A stretch of 46,299 bases of DNA, taken from assembly GCA_010692645.1 (NCBI GenBank), contig JAAHGS010000045.1:1-46299 (forward strand), given 5' to 3'. Every line of letters starts with the position of its first letter. Position 1 is the first letter of the stretch. A program made the translations under genes and the position numbers. This DNA comes from Symploca sp. SIO2E9 (lineage in GTDB: Bacteria; Cyanobacteriota; Cyanobacteriia; Cyanobacteriales; Coleofasciculaceae). This document shows, in pieces, positions 1 to 8,477 of this stretch. The notes beneath the pieces are model-generated. The model was not told the origin of the DNA. It worked only from the letters and a program-made list of their open reading frames with translations, and made no database searches.

Positions 1-703
1 TTTCGTAACGATTACTAAACCTAGTTTTTCTTGCTAGATTTCTGTTGAGTTTCCTTAAGCGCCTCAGTCGTTTCTTTAAAGGTTTAGGCGCTTCTATCTT
101 TTCTCCGGTATCTAGAGCAGCAAAGGTTTTGATGCCGAGATCAATACCTACTGAGTTATCAGCTTGAGGTAAAACTTCTGGTTCAATCTCAACAACAAAA
201 CTGGCAAAGTATCTGCCAGCAGAATCTTTGATGATAGTTACCGATGTTGGCTCTGTCGGAAGTTCCCTTGACCAAATCACTTTGACTTCACCAATTTTCG
301 CCAGTTTAAGTCGTTGATTAACCTTGAACCCACCCTGTCTAAACCTAGCAGTTTGCTTGGCACGCCGCTTCTTAAAGCGTGGTGGTCTAACGGGTTTCCC
401 TTTCCTTTGCCCTTTGCAGGACTTAAAAAAATTCTGGTATGCTTGCTCTAAATCATTGAGAGATTGCTGGAGTGGAATGTTAGAAACTTCTGTTAACCAC
501 TGGCGCTCAAGAGTTTTCTTTGCCTGGGTTATAAACCTTTTTTGAAGTTCACTGTTTTTGGGCTTCTTTTCCCCTCTTTGATACTGCTGATTACAGAAAG
601 CTAAGGCATCGTTCCACACAACACGACAGCACCCAAACAACTTGGCTAGTGCCATTTGTTGTCCGAGTGTAGGGTAGATTCTGTAGCGGTAACGTGCTTT
701 CAT
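1..703 (-). CDS. tnpB: TnpB (OrfB) RNA-guided nuclease/transposase of an IS200/IS605-type element, partial
   Basis: The minus-strand frame is open from an ATG at 703 to the left edge, giving about 234 residues of the N-terminal part. It begins MKARYRYRIYPT, the usual TnpB start, followed by an N-terminal helix-turn-helix region with a basic stretch (KPVRPPRFKKRR). Near residue 195 it carries GIDLGIKTFAALD, which holds the first RuvC catalytic aspartate of this family. The last readable residues, NLARKTRFSNRYE, also match the family. The remaining RuvC motifs and the zinc finger lie outside the window. No tnpA is visible, so this looks like a tnpB-only element. A small RHH-like gene is transcribed divergently from 763. 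Confidence 0.93.
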   Translation of the reverse strand, partial: MKARYRYRIYPTLGQQMALAKLFGCCRVVWNDALAFCNQQYQRGEKKPKNSELQKRFITQAKKTLERQWLTEVSNIPLQQSLNDLEQAYQNFFKSCKGQRKGKPVRPPRFKKRRAKQTARFRQGGFKVNQRLKLAKIGEVKVIWSRELPTEPTSVTIIKDSAGRYFASFVVEIEPEVLPQADNSVGIDLGIKTFAALDTGEKIEAPKPLKKRLRRLRKLNRNLARKTRFSNRYE

Positions 704-762
704 CTAGCTGTCCTCCTTATTTAGATTATACTATACGTATATCTATTTGACAGGACAAAACC

Positions 763-909
763 ATGAAAACTGAGAAGATATTTTTAAGGGTTACTAAATA
801 TGAGAAACAACAGCTTATAGAGGAAGCCGTTAGACGTGACATGAATCAATCAGAGCTGATTAGAAGCTTTATCGCTAAGTTGCCAGAGCCAAATAAGAAG
901 CCGTCCTAG
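763..909 (+). CDS. Small ribbon-helix-helix-like protein divergent from tnpB
   Basis: This 48-residue frame starts MKTEKIFLRVTKYEKQQLIEEA and continues with NQSELIRSFIAKL. The pattern is a short beta strand followed by two helices with an S-E-L-I-R turn, as in CopG/Arc-type DNA-binding proteins. The ATG is 59 bases from the tnpB start on the opposite strand, so both can share one control region. The stop codon falls inside the element's terminal hairpin (901-917). By analogy it could be a repressor of tnpB or an antitoxin-like accessory protein; no target is known. Confidence 0.6.
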   Translation: MKTEKIFLRVTKYEKQQLIEEAVRRDMNQSELIRSFIAKLPEPNKKPS

Positions 910-917
910 AAGGACGG
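901..917. repeat. Terminal hairpin of the IS200/IS605-type element
   Basis: CCGTCCT and AGGACGG form a perfect 7-bp stem around the loop AGA, followed by GGCTTGAATCCCC. Subterminal hairpins of this kind mark the ends of IS200/IS605-family elements, so one boundary of the tnpB element is probably between 917 and about 935. The hairpin is 23 bases beyond the 3' end of the convergent DUF2103 gene and may also terminate it. Confidence 0.6.
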
Positions 918-939
918 GGCTTGAATCCCCTATTTTTGG

Positions 940-1245
940 TCAATGAGATTTATTAGATTTGAGGGCAATAGCGATCGCTTTCTCAAATTCCCCCTGATTT
1001 AGACTAGTAAGGACAAAAACCTCTTGAAAGGTTTTTCCCTGCCGCGCAATCAACTTAAACCCGCCGCGAATTGGCACAGATACTTTTAATTGTAATTGAG
1101 GACGATGACTTTTGGCACGCCCAATCACGGCAGGCGTGATGGTTTGAATGCCGTCGTAGTTTTTAAGTCGTTCGAGTACTCGAATCAGCCCAGGAATGTG
1201 AGTTGAGTGATTCCAAACCAGCCTGCCGCCATTGGGTTTGCCCAT
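940..1245 (-). CDS. DUF2103 family protein (predicted metal-binding)
   Basis: The 101-residue protein resembles the cyanobacterial DUF2103 family, recognisable from MGKPNGGRLVWNHSTHIPGL at the N-terminus and the SVPIRGGFKLIARQG block in the middle. The family is annotated as predicted metal-binding, but no biochemical role is known to me. Its start is 4 bases downstream of the clpS stop, so the two are almost certainly co-transcribed. An IS end lies immediately after its stop codon. Confidence 0.85.
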   Translation of the reverse strand: MGKPNGGRLVWNHSTHIPGLIRVLERLKNYDGIQTITPAVIGRAKSHRPQLQLKVSVPIRGGFKLIARQGKTFQEVFVLTSLNQGEFEKAIAIALKSNKSH

Positions 1246-1249
1246 AAGT

Positions 1250-1600
1250 CTATGCCGCCTCTAAAGGAGCCATTGTTAGCCCAGCACGACTCAGCTGTTG
1301 GTGATATAGTTCCGCCTGTTCTTGGGGACCAACCCAGACAACTGCTTGCCCCTCATAGTGAATCTGATTAGTCAGTTCCCAGGCACGATCACTCGTCATC
1401 CCAGGAATATACTTCATCAGGCATTGAGAAACGTGATCAAAGGTATTGACCTCATCGTTGAGGACAATCACCTTGTAATTGGGATAGTTCTTCGGGATAA
1501 CTTGACCAGAGCCTTCAGGAGCTTTAACTGGCGAAGTGGATATCGCTTGGAAAGCTGCTGACTTTACCATAGCCATAGGGTAATTGTCAAAATACTTCAA
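1250..1600 (-). CDS. clpS: ATP-dependent Clp protease adaptor ClpS
   Basis: ClpS binds the ClpC/ClpA N-domain and delivers N-degron substrates to the Clp protease in the cytoplasm. The conserved core is visible: YKVIVLNDEVNTFDHV (the LxNDxxTxFxxV motif with the degron-pocket Asn-Asp pair), a helix YIPGMTSDRAWELTNQIHYEGQAVVWVG, and the final AELYHQQLSRAGLTMAPLE. The 116-residue frame has a variable N-terminal extension. A second in-frame ATG eight codons in (MAMVKSAAF) is an equally plausible start. It is the first gene of a two-gene unit with the DUF2103 gene. Confidence 0.93.
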   Translation of the reverse strand: MKYFDNYPMAMVKSAAFQAISTSPVKAPEGSGQVIPKNYPNYKVIVLNDEVNTFDHVSQCLMKYIPGMTSDRAWELTNQIHYEGQAVVWVGPQEQAELYHQQLSRAGLTMAPLEAA

Positions 1601-1738
1601 GAAATGCTAAATTACCGGCATTCTAATCTAGTTTACAGAAATCAGGCAAGAACGCCAAATGGTTCATGGTTAATTGTTAATAGCTGATTGCTCATGGTTG
1701 ATTGGTAAGTATATATGATTTACTCTCTAGTTATCCTC

Positions 1739-1855
1739 ATGAACGATAACTTTGCTGTTTTTTCCAATAACTGGCAAGAATGGTTAACTGCCTTTGCCTA
1801 TATCTGCTTTGCTCTGTTTATCATGTGGCGAGTATTCAAAACCCAGCCCAAATGA
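1739..1855 (+). CDS. Small single-membrane-span protein, hypothetical
   Basis: This 38-residue frame reads MNDNFAVFSNNWQEW at the start, then a hydrophobic stretch (LTAFAYICFALFIMW) and a basic tail (RVFKTQPK). The size and layout match small thylakoid or membrane subunits of cyanobacteria, but I do not recognise the family. It is divergent from clpS with 138 bases between them. There is no strong Shine-Dalgarno sequence. The residue pattern makes it more likely than chance, but the call is tentative. Confidence 0.4.
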   Translation: MNDNFAVFSNNWQEWLTAFAYICFALFIMWRVFKTQPK

Positions 1856-1890
1856 AGTTCTTAATTCGTGATTCATGGTTACGTTAAGTA

Positions 1891-2012
1891 CCCCAACCTG
1901 CTAGGCTAGCCTAGCCTTCGGCACGCTGCGCTAACGGCACGCTGCGCTAACGGCACGCTGCGCTAACGGCACGCTGCGCTAACGGCACGCTGCGCTAACG
2001 CTGAGGTTGGGG
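1891..2012. repeat. Inverted repeat enclosing a tandem array
   Basis: CCCCAACCT at 1891-1899 is the exact reverse complement of AGGTTGGGG at 2004-2012. The right arm is followed by CTTC. Hairpins of this form occur at the ends of IS200/IS605-type elements. The loop of this one is filled by five copies of a 16-bp repeat, so the array appears to have expanded inside an older hairpin. Confidence 0.6.
1919..1998. repeat. Five tandem copies of a 16-bp repeat
   Basis: The unit CGGCACGCTGCGCTAA is repeated five times without interruption or change. There are no spacers, so it is not a CRISPR array. Identical copies imply recent expansion by slippage or unequal recombination. Confidence 0.9.
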
Positions 2013-2544
2013 CTTCCAACTACAACTCAACTCAGGGACGGTCTTATTCGTCTTCGGGATTTCCCGTCTCAACCGCCGATGCCGCCAGCAACAAGTTGCT
2101 TTTGGTCTTACTCAGCGTCCACAGGCAGCAGTCCGTCTTCCACAGACCGGATTTCTGATTTTACAGGCTCATTAGCATGGACATATGCGAGATCCAGCGG
2201 CTTTTCTGATTCCCAGAGCTCTGCCGAGTACATACTTTAATACCCGAAGGGTGGCCTGTTAGTCAGTCTGGTGGGTCAACGACCACTATTGTTATATCAT
2301 ACTTTGCGGAACGGAGTACCTCCGTTCCACCGCATACTACAGGACTTACGCAACTGGCACAGCGCGATTGGCGCGGTAGCGCCAGCACCAAAGGCGATCG
2401 CACTTTTCTAGTACACAAGTACTAAATAAAGGTAGCGTCCCCAGAGGGCATTGCTGAAATTAGTAACAGTAATCGACTGTGTTCAGTATTCTTTCTCGTC
2501 ATGAGATAATTAGTTAAGGATGCCTAAAATAAATCCTCTAGTCT
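2013..2544. other. Non-coding stretch with IS-like debris and a hairpin
   Basis: No convincing gene is present. On the minus strand a 41-residue frame from about 2232 to 2107 has plausible codon content and could be the tail of a lost transposase, but I cannot name it. A hairpin at 2308-2328 has a perfect 9-bp stem (GGAACGGAG/CTCCGTTCC) with a 3-base loop. A HIP1 site lies near 2395. The rest is featureless. Confidence 0.5.
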
Positions 2545-2682
2545 ATGAGATTGACTAAACTTAACTATTGCCAGTACTTGTTAAGTAGTCAGATTAATTA
2601 TACTCTCACAAATTTAGCAGAGCATTTAGAGCAGATTAGTCATGATAAAATTAACCGCTATAGCCGTCGCCACTATGATTAG
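2545..2682 (+). pseudogene. N-terminal fragment of an IS4/IS701-like DDE transposase
   Basis: The 45-residue frame begins MRLTKLNYCQYLLSSQ and continues INYTLTNLAEHLEQISHD, then KINRY. This is the characteristic start of a group of cyanobacterial DDE transposases whose intact proteins are several hundred residues long. After INRY the match is lost (SRRHYD) and a stop follows, so only the first tenth or so of the gene survives. The family name is from memory of the N-terminal motif; the truncation is seen directly. Confidence 0.65.
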
Positions 2683-2722
2683 GACGCTAGAGTGTAAAGT
2701 ACTCCAGTATTCGCTATGACCT

Positions 2723-3010
2723 ATGCCCATACCCTACAGCTATGACCTGCGCCGTAAAGTGATTGAGGCTATCGAACTCGATGGGATCAAACGCTGCCAA
2801 GTTAGCGAGCTCTTTAACATCAGTCGCAATACCATCAATCTATGGCTACAGCGTCAAGCTCAAACGGGTGATTTCCAAGCCAAAGAGCGGGAACACACAG
2901 GACATACTCACAAGATAACCGACTGGGAGAAATTCCGCGCATTTGCTCAACAGCACCATGACTTGACCCAGGCTGAAATGGCTCAGCTTTGGGAGGCACA
3001 GCCTGTCTGA
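2723..3010 (+). pseudogene. IS630-type transposase, N-terminal helix-turn-helix part only
   Basis: The 95-residue frame starts MPIPYSYDLRRKVIEAIE and contains a winged-helix region (CQVSELFNISRNTINLWLQR) typical of the DNA-binding half of IS630 transposases. It continues with ITDWEKFRAFAQQHHDLTQAEMAQLW, then ends at a TGA. The catalytic DDE half is absent, and downstream sequence shows only scattered coding remnants to about 3060. It sits 40 bases after another transposase fragment, so 2.5-3.0 kb is an insertion-sequence graveyard. Confidence 0.75.
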
Positions 3011-3468
3011 GACCCCCTAAAAGAGCGGCTGACTCCTCCCTCGCTGCCTCTTGGTAAACCACCTCAGAGCATGCCTGTCTCTAAATCAGTATTCAGATTT
3101 TAAGTTCTTGTCTAACTTCTCAATTTTCACTGCTCAAAACCCAGTTCAACTAGTATTCTTGATAACTGAGACATATAAATTGGTCTGTAGAAAAACTCTT
3201 TGGGAAATTAAGGAAATTAAGAATGTCGAGTCAATAACAAAATTAATCTAAGTATTACTACTCAACTCGCCTCCTGAGATTGTCGCCATCTAGGTCGATA
3301 TTGCTAAAGTTTCTGAGGCTAGAGTAAATAGGGTCAATTTATTTTGATCAGATAAAAATTGAAACTTATGGCTTGTCGTTCCCCTTTAAGTTAGGGATGA
3401 ACGTCGCAGGTTAAGATGGCAAATTTTCTCTGATGAACATGAATTGAGCTTGCCTGTGCAGTAAGTAT
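3011..3468. other. Intergenic region before the NB-ARC/WD40 gene
   Basis: The first 50 bases look like decayed IS630 sequence. The rest is AT-rich with no recognisable gene. I looked for the missing N-terminal module of the following STAND gene here and did not find it. A promoter for that gene probably lies in the last 150 bases, but no clear -35/-10 pair stands out. Confidence 0.4.
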
Positions 3469-6400
3469 GTGCACTATAACAGCAGCAAAATCATGGTCTT
3501 ATCGCCAATCAAACTTTGTACAATGGTGGACTCACCTAACCCAGAATTTACTGAAAGTTACTATTCCAGCTCGAACTGTGATCAGCGTCAAGATTGGGGA
3601 GAAGCGACTAGTGTCTCCATCTTTTATGGTCGCACAGCAGAACTCAACACACTAGAAAAATGGCTGGTGGAGGATGGCTGTCGATTAGTGACAATTCTGG
3701 GAATGGGTGGAATGGGTAAAACTACTCTGTCGGTTAAACTGGCAGAGCAGCTTCAAGAGAAATTTGATTATGTGATTTGGCGCTCACTGCGAGATGCGCC
3801 ACCAGTGCAAGAGATACTGCTTGATATCATCGAATTCCTCTGGGACGAGCAGGAAATTGAAGCTAATTTACCAGAAAACCTAGATGAGTTGATCTCGGAG
3901 TTAATTAATTATTTTTCTCAGCAGCGCTGTCTGCTAGTGCTTGATAATTGGGAATCACTCCTGCACAGTGACAGTAGCGCTGGAGAACATCGCCAAGGAT
4001 ATGAGGGGTATGGTGAACTCCTCAAACAGATAGGAGAAATAGATCATCAAAGCTGCTTGCTGCTGACGACAAGGGAAAAACCACAAGAAGTAGCTGCCCT
4101 TGAAGAGAAAGCAATGCCAGTACGTTCCTTGCGACTGAGTGGTTTTCAGGAAGGGGAAGAACAAGAAATTTTTAATGCCAAAGGACTTTCGGGCTCGCAG
4201 GAAGACTTTGCAGCTCTGGCAAGACGCTACGGAGGCAATCCCCTTGCCTTGAAAGTGGTAGCAACAACTATTCAAGATATCTTTGACGGTCAGACTTATA
4301 AATTTTTACAACAGGATACAGCTGTCTTTGGTGATATTCGTGACCTTTTAGACCAGCATTTTGAGCGGTCGCAAAAGTTAGAAAAGGAGCTAATCTACTG
4401 GTTAGCGGTTAATCGTGAGCCAGTTTCGCTGTCGGATTTGCAAGAAGACATGATTGCACCAGCAGCGCTACCTAAATTGCAGGAAGCTCTAGAATCTTTA
4501 CTGCGACGAGCGCTAATCGAAAAGCTGATCGAAAATCAGGAGACACTTTTTACACTCCAGCCAGTGGTGATGGAGTATATAACTGCTCAATTGATTGAGC
4601 AAGCCTGTGAAGAAATTGTCAGTGAAGAAATTGAGCTTTTTGGCAACCATGCTCTGATTAAAGCGACTGCTAAAGACTATATCAGGGAAACTCAAATTCG
4701 CCTGATTCTCCAACCGATGATTGATGAGCTGCTAACATTTATCAGAAGCAACAAAAAAATTGAAAAGCAGCTAGTTCAAGTTCTCAAAAGGCAGCGAGAA
4801 GAATCATCACTAAAGCCAGAATATACAGCTGGAAATATTTTCAATCTCCTGCGTCATTTAGGGACAGACTTAACTGGCTATGATTTTTCTGAGCTTTGTG
4901 TATGGCAAGCAGACCTACGAGGTGCGAGTTTGCATGATACAAATTTCCAAAATGCTAATCTGGCTAAGTCTGTTTTTACTGAAAACTTCGGTGGTATTTT
5001 ATCAGTAGCTTTTAGCCCCGATGGCAAACTTTTGGCTACCGGGGATATGAATAGTGAAATTCGCTTGTATCAAGTTGGTGATTGGCAACCACTGTTGACT
5101 CTTCGAGGTCACACAGATTGGGTAACATCAGTTACCTTCAGCCCCGATAGTAGCATACTGGCGACCAGCAGTGCGGATCAGACGATCAAGCTGTGGAACC
5201 TAAACACTGGCAAATGTCTAAGAAAGTTACAGGAACATGATCAGGGAGTCTGGGCAGTTACTTTTAGTCCCGATGGGAATCTGCTGGCTAGTGGAAGTGA
5301 TGATAAAACAATAAAGATCTGGAATACCAGTACTGGTCAATGCTTGAAAACTTTGCAAGGACATGATCTGATGGTCCGAGCTGTTGTTTTTAGTTCCGAG
5401 AGTCAAATGCTGTTTAGTGGCAGTGTTGACAAAAAGCTGAAGTTGTGGGATTTGCATACTGCTCAATGCCTCAGAACCTTTCAGGGACATGAAGAGGGTA
5501 TTTGGTCAGCCAGCCTTAGTCCTGATGGGTGCATGCTTGCTAGTGCTAGCAGCGACCAAACAGTTAAGTTGTGGGATGTCAACACTGGTCAATGTCTGAT
5601 GACCTTGCGTGGGCACTCTGGCTGGGTGACTTCAGTAGCTTTCAATCAAAATGGGCAAACCTTGGCAAGTTGTAGTTGGGATGAAACCATAAAGCTGTGG
5701 AGTCTCAATACAGGTAAGTGCCTCAAAACTTTGCAAGGACATAAAGGTTTGGTGCGAACAGTAGTCTTTAGCCCTGAGGCTCAAATGCTAGCGAGTGGTA
5801 GTGATGACCAATCGTTGAGATTGTGGGATGTTGCTACTAGCCAGTGTCTCAGAACTCTACAGGGATATAGTAATAGGGTCTGGTCAGTCACCTTAAGTCC
5901 CAATGCTCAAATATTAGCCAGTAGCAGCGATAACAAAATGGTGAAGTTGTGGAATCCTAAAACTGGTCAACACCTCAAAACTTTGCCAGGACATAGCAAT
6001 GAGGTCAAGTCAGTAGCTTTTAGTCCTGATGGTCTTACTCTGGTTAGTGGCAGTGATGACAAAACCTTGAGGGTATGGGATGTTAGTACTGGTAAATGTA
6101 GGCAAACTCTGCAAGGACACGCCAGTTGGGTCTGGTCAATTGCTTTCTCTCCTGAAGGGCAAGCACTTGCCAGCGGCAGTCATGACCAGACTATAAAACT
6201 ATGGGATATTAACACTGGTCAATGCCTCAGAACTTTGCATGAAGATAGTCATGGAGTTTTATCAATTACATTTAACCCTGAGGGGCAAGTACTTGCTAGC
6301 GGCAGTACAGATCGCACAGTAAAGATCTGGGATATTAACACTGGTCAATGCCTCAAAACTTTACAAGGACACACCGGTTGGGTTTGGTCAGTTGCTTTCT

Positions 6401-6849
6401 CTCCAGATGGACAAACTTTAAGCAGTGGCAGTCATGATCAAACAGTGAAGATTTGGGATGTAAAAACTGGTCAATGCCTTAACACTTTACAAGGACACAC
6501 TGGTTGGGTTTGGTCAGTTGCTTTCTCTCCAGATGGACAAACTTTAAGCAGTGGCAGTACGGATCAAACAGTAAAGTTATGGGATGTTAGTACTGGTCAA
6601 TGCCTCAAAACTTTACACGAACATTCTCAAGGAGTTTTATCAGTGACCTTTAGTCCCAAAGGAAATACTCTAATCAGTAGCGGTGAAGATGAAACGATTA
6701 GGATTTGGGATGTCTTGACAGGTAAATGCATCAGAAGTCTTAGAAGCAAAAGGCCTTGCGAGGGAATGAACATCACTAGTGTTAGTGGGTTAACGGAGGC
6801 AACAATTGCCACATTAAAGAATCTGGGGGCAGTTGAAAGCAAAATCTAA
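3469..6849 (+). CDS. STAND-type NTPase: NB-ARC domain with 14 WD40 repeats
   Basis: This 1126-residue cytoplasmic protein belongs to the signal-transduction ATPases with numerous domains. An NB-ARC nucleotide-binding module runs from about residue 53 to 400, with Walker A GMGGMGKTT at 78-86 and Walker B LLVLDN at 155-160. A short pentapeptide-like segment (AQADLRGASLHDTNF-type) follows near 470-500. Fourteen WD40 repeats from about 505 to 1090 are enough for two seven-blade propellers; they end in variants of KLWDVNTGQCLKTLQGH. Such proteins act as ligand-triggered oligomeric switches in cell death, defence or regulation. Relatives I know carry an N-terminal module before the QDWGEA...FYGR linker. 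Here only about 38 unrelated residues precede it, so the effector may be lost or replaced. Confidence 0.93.
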   Translation: MHYNSSKIMVLSPIKLCTMVDSPNPEFTESYYSSSNCDQRQDWGEATSVSIFYGRTAELNTLEKWLVEDGCRLVTILGMGGMGKTTLSVKLAEQLQEKFDYVIWRSLRDAPPVQEILLDIIEFLWDEQEIEANLPENLDELISELINYFSQQRCLLVLDNWESLLHSDSSAGEHRQGYEGYGELLKQIGEIDHQSCLLLTTREKPQEVAALEEKAMPVRSLRLSGFQEGEEQEIFNAKGLSGSQEDFAALARRYGGNPLALKVVATTIQDIFDGQTYKFLQQDTAVFGDIRDLLDQHFERSQKLEKELIYWLAVNREPVSLSDLQEDMIAPAALPKLQEALESLLRRALIEKLIENQETLFTLQPVVMEYITAQLIEQACEEIVSEEIELFGNHALIKATAKDYIRETQIRLILQPMIDELLTFIRSNKKIEKQLVQVLKRQREESSLKPEYTAGNIFNLLRHLGTDLTGYDFSELCVWQADLRGASLHDTNFQNANLAKSVFTENFGGILSVAFSPDGKLLATGDMNSEIRLYQVGDWQPLLTLRGHTDWVTSVTFSPDSSILATSSADQTIKLWNLNTGKCLRKLQEHDQGVWAVTFSPDGNLLASGSDDKTIKIWNTSTGQCLKTLQGHDLMVRAVVFSSESQMLFSGSVDKKLKLWDLHTAQCLRTFQGHEEGIWSASLSPDGCMLASASSDQTVKLWDVNTGQCLMTLRGHSGWVTSVAFNQNGQTLASCSWDETIKLWSLNTGKCLKTLQGHKGLVRTVVFSPEAQMLASGSDDQSLRLWDVATSQCLRTLQGYSNRVWSVTLSPNAQILASSSDNKMVKLWNPKTGQHLKTLPGHSNEVKSVAFSPDGLTLVSGSDDKTLRVWDVSTGKCRQTLQGHASWVWSIAFSPEGQALASGSHDQTIKLWDINTGQCLRTLHEDSHGVLSITFNPEGQVLASGSTDRTVKIWDINTGQCLKTLQGHTGWVWSVAFSPDGQTLSSGSHDQTVKIWDVKTGQCLNTLQGHTGWVWSVAFSPDGQTLSSGSTDQTVKLWDVSTGQCLKTLHEHSQGVLSVTFSPKGNTLISSGEDETIRIWDVLTGKCIRSLRSKRPCEGMNITSVSGLTEATIATLKNLGAVESKI

Positions 6850-6881
6850 AGAAATAGTGTACGCAGATGTGGAAGAAGCAG

Positions 6882-6902
6882 AAACCTCGCATCGCGAGGT
6901 TT
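6882..6902. terminator. Hairpin after the NB-ARC/WD40 gene (terminator or IS end)
   Basis: AAACCTCGC and GCGAGGTTT form a perfect 9-bp stem with a 3-base loop, 32 bases after the stop codon of the STAND gene. There is no long T run, so intrinsic termination is uncertain. The following AGGAATCCC resembles the GAATCCCC after the IS hairpin at 901-917, which suggests an IS200/IS605 end. Confidence 0.45.
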
Positions 6903-6917
6903 AGGAATCCCGCGCTT

Positions 6918-7489
6918 TCAGCACTGGGAGGATGTCAATAGCATGGCACCATCCCCAACGATGGCAACAGCCTTGCGATTGTGCACCAGCGTCGCACCCA
7001 AAACGCCTGTGACAAAATGCCCCATGCTGCCAAAGCCAGTACTGACTCGGTAGCGCTCCGGTTTGTTAAATCGCAGCTGATTAATTACCCAAGCAAAGGA
7101 GTTACCAACCTCAGCCATCACTACGACATTGCTATCATCAACAATCACCCGTTGAATCAAATGCATGAGTACTTGGGGCTAGTTTCCTGACAAGCCCAGC
7201 GTCCACGCTTTGGGGCGGAAGTGAAACCGGACAGCAAAATCACCTTTTCCCCCTCCCATCGGGCAGCAAACAACCCCGTCAAAGCGTTAGTGATGCCTGG
7301 ACCAGTAGTCGTAAATACTACAACTGGATTACCACTAGCAAAGTAGGTCTCAACTGCAGCAAAAGCGGCTCCTGATTCGTGACGAAAGTGAAGTATCTTA
7401 ATTGAACTTTGCTGTAGTGTATTCCATAGATTAGCGATCGCACCTCCGGAAACACCAAAGGCATATTTGACTCCCATCTGAGTCAACAT
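6918..7489 (-). pseudogene. Thiamine-diphosphate-dependent enzyme (acetolactate synthase-like), broken
   Basis: Two minus-strand frames hold opposite ends of one ThDP enzyme. The upstream piece (7489-7157) matches the N-terminal pyrimidine-binding domain: GVKYAFGVSGGAI, then FRHESGAAFAAVE with the conserved glutamate, then VVFTTTGPGITNALTG. The downstream piece (7166-6918) matches the C-terminal PP domain, ending in AVAIVGDGAML, the start of the diphosphate/Mg2+ motif. The central domain of roughly 200-300 residues is missing and the frame shifts at the joint near 7165. The 5' end is also damaged: an in-frame TAA lies ten codons before the first ATG. The product cannot be functional. Relatives include acetolactate synthase and scytonemin-pathway ScyA, but the substrate cannot be inferred. 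Confidence 0.85.
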
Positions 7490-7546
7490 CTGGACTACAA
7501 CCTCGGCAACCGAACTCGGTTATGCCACACCATCGCTAAGGTAAAG

Positions 7547-8422
7547 ATGAAAAAACTCTTAGTAACAGGCGCTAGCGGTTTCTTGGGATGGAACCTTTGT
7601 CAACTAGCAAGGCAAGAATGGGAAGTTTATGGAACCTACTTCTCCCAGTCAGTAGAGATTCCCGATGTCACCATCCTCAAGGCTGACTTGAGCAATTTTC
7701 AGGATCTCAAGCGCCTATACGGTGAAATCAAGCCAGCAGCAGTAATCCATACTGCCGCCAAATCTCGTCCCAATTTCTGTCAACTCCATCCCCAAGAATC
7801 ATACCCAATCAATGTCACAGCCTCTTGTAACCTTGCCGGTTTGAGTGCTGATTACGGTATCCCTTATCTTTTTACTTCTACTGACCTAGTTTTCGATGGT
7901 CTTAACCCTCCCTATAAGGAAACAGATCCGGTGTCTCCAGTCTGCTATTATGGTGAACAAAAGGTTATGGCTGAGCAAGGAATGTTGGAGCGCTATCAGC
8001 AAACTGCTATTTGTCGAATGCCTTTAATGTTTGGGGCTGCTCCCCCTACATCCAGTAGCTTTATCCAACCTTTTCTCAAAGCTCTTAGAGAAGGACAAGA
8101 ACTCACTTTATTCACAGATGAGTTCAGAACACCTGTAAGTGCTCAAACTGCTGTTAGGGGAATTTTATTAGCTCTAGAAAAAGCTCCAGGAATTCTGCAC
8201 TTAGGTGGTAAAGAGCGAATATCACGCTATGAATTTGGTCTTTTAATGACCAAGGTGCTTGAACTCTCCCCAGACAAGGTTAAAACTTGTCTGCAACAAG
8301 ACGTGCCCATGGCTGCTCCTAGGTCTCCTGATACCTCATTAGATAATTCAAAAGCTTTTGCTTTAGGATATCAACCCTTGTCTCTACAGGAAGAATTAGA
8401 AGCTTTGCGGGGTAAAATCTAG
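7547..8422 (+). CDS. SDR-family sugar-nucleotide reductase (RmlD-like)
   Basis: The 291-residue protein is an extended short-chain dehydrogenase/reductase. It opens with the NAD(P)-binding motif GASGFLG, has AAVIHTAAKSRPNFCQ after the fourth strand, and carries the catalytic Tyr/Lys pair in YYGEQKVMAE. The TSTDLVFDG block is typical of dTDP-4-dehydrorhamnose reductases, which reduce 4-keto sugar nucleotides in polysaccharide synthesis. No rml partner genes are adjacent, so the exact substrate is unknown. It stands alone, divergent from the ThDP pseudogene and convergent with tRNA-Leu. Length is normal for the family. Confidence 0.85.
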   Translation: MKKLLVTGASGFLGWNLCQLARQEWEVYGTYFSQSVEIPDVTILKADLSNFQDLKRLYGEIKPAAVIHTAAKSRPNFCQLHPQESYPINVTASCNLAGLSADYGIPYLFTSTDLVFDGLNPPYKETDPVSPVCYYGEQKVMAEQGMLERYQQTAICRMPLMFGAAPPTSSSFIQPFLKALREGQELTLFTDEFRTPVSAQTAVRGILLALEKAPGILHLGGKERISRYEFGLLMTKVLELSPDKVKTCLQQDVPMAAPRSPDTSLDNSKAFALGYQPLSLQEELEALRGKI

Positions 8423-8477
8423 TTGTTCATTGTTAATCGCTGATTGGAGTGGTTATGAACCGTCAGCATACAATAAT

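Noticed and set aside
1919-1998. Possible CRISPR array
   Set aside because: The 16-bp units are directly adjacent with no spacers, and no cas gene is nearby.
3051-3251. A 66-codon plus-strand frame
   Set aside because: No ribosome site, no recognisable composition, and it lies in decayed IS sequence.
3955-4275. A 106-codon minus-strand frame
   Set aside because: It is antisense to the NB-ARC coding region and has Ser/Phe-rich shadow composition.
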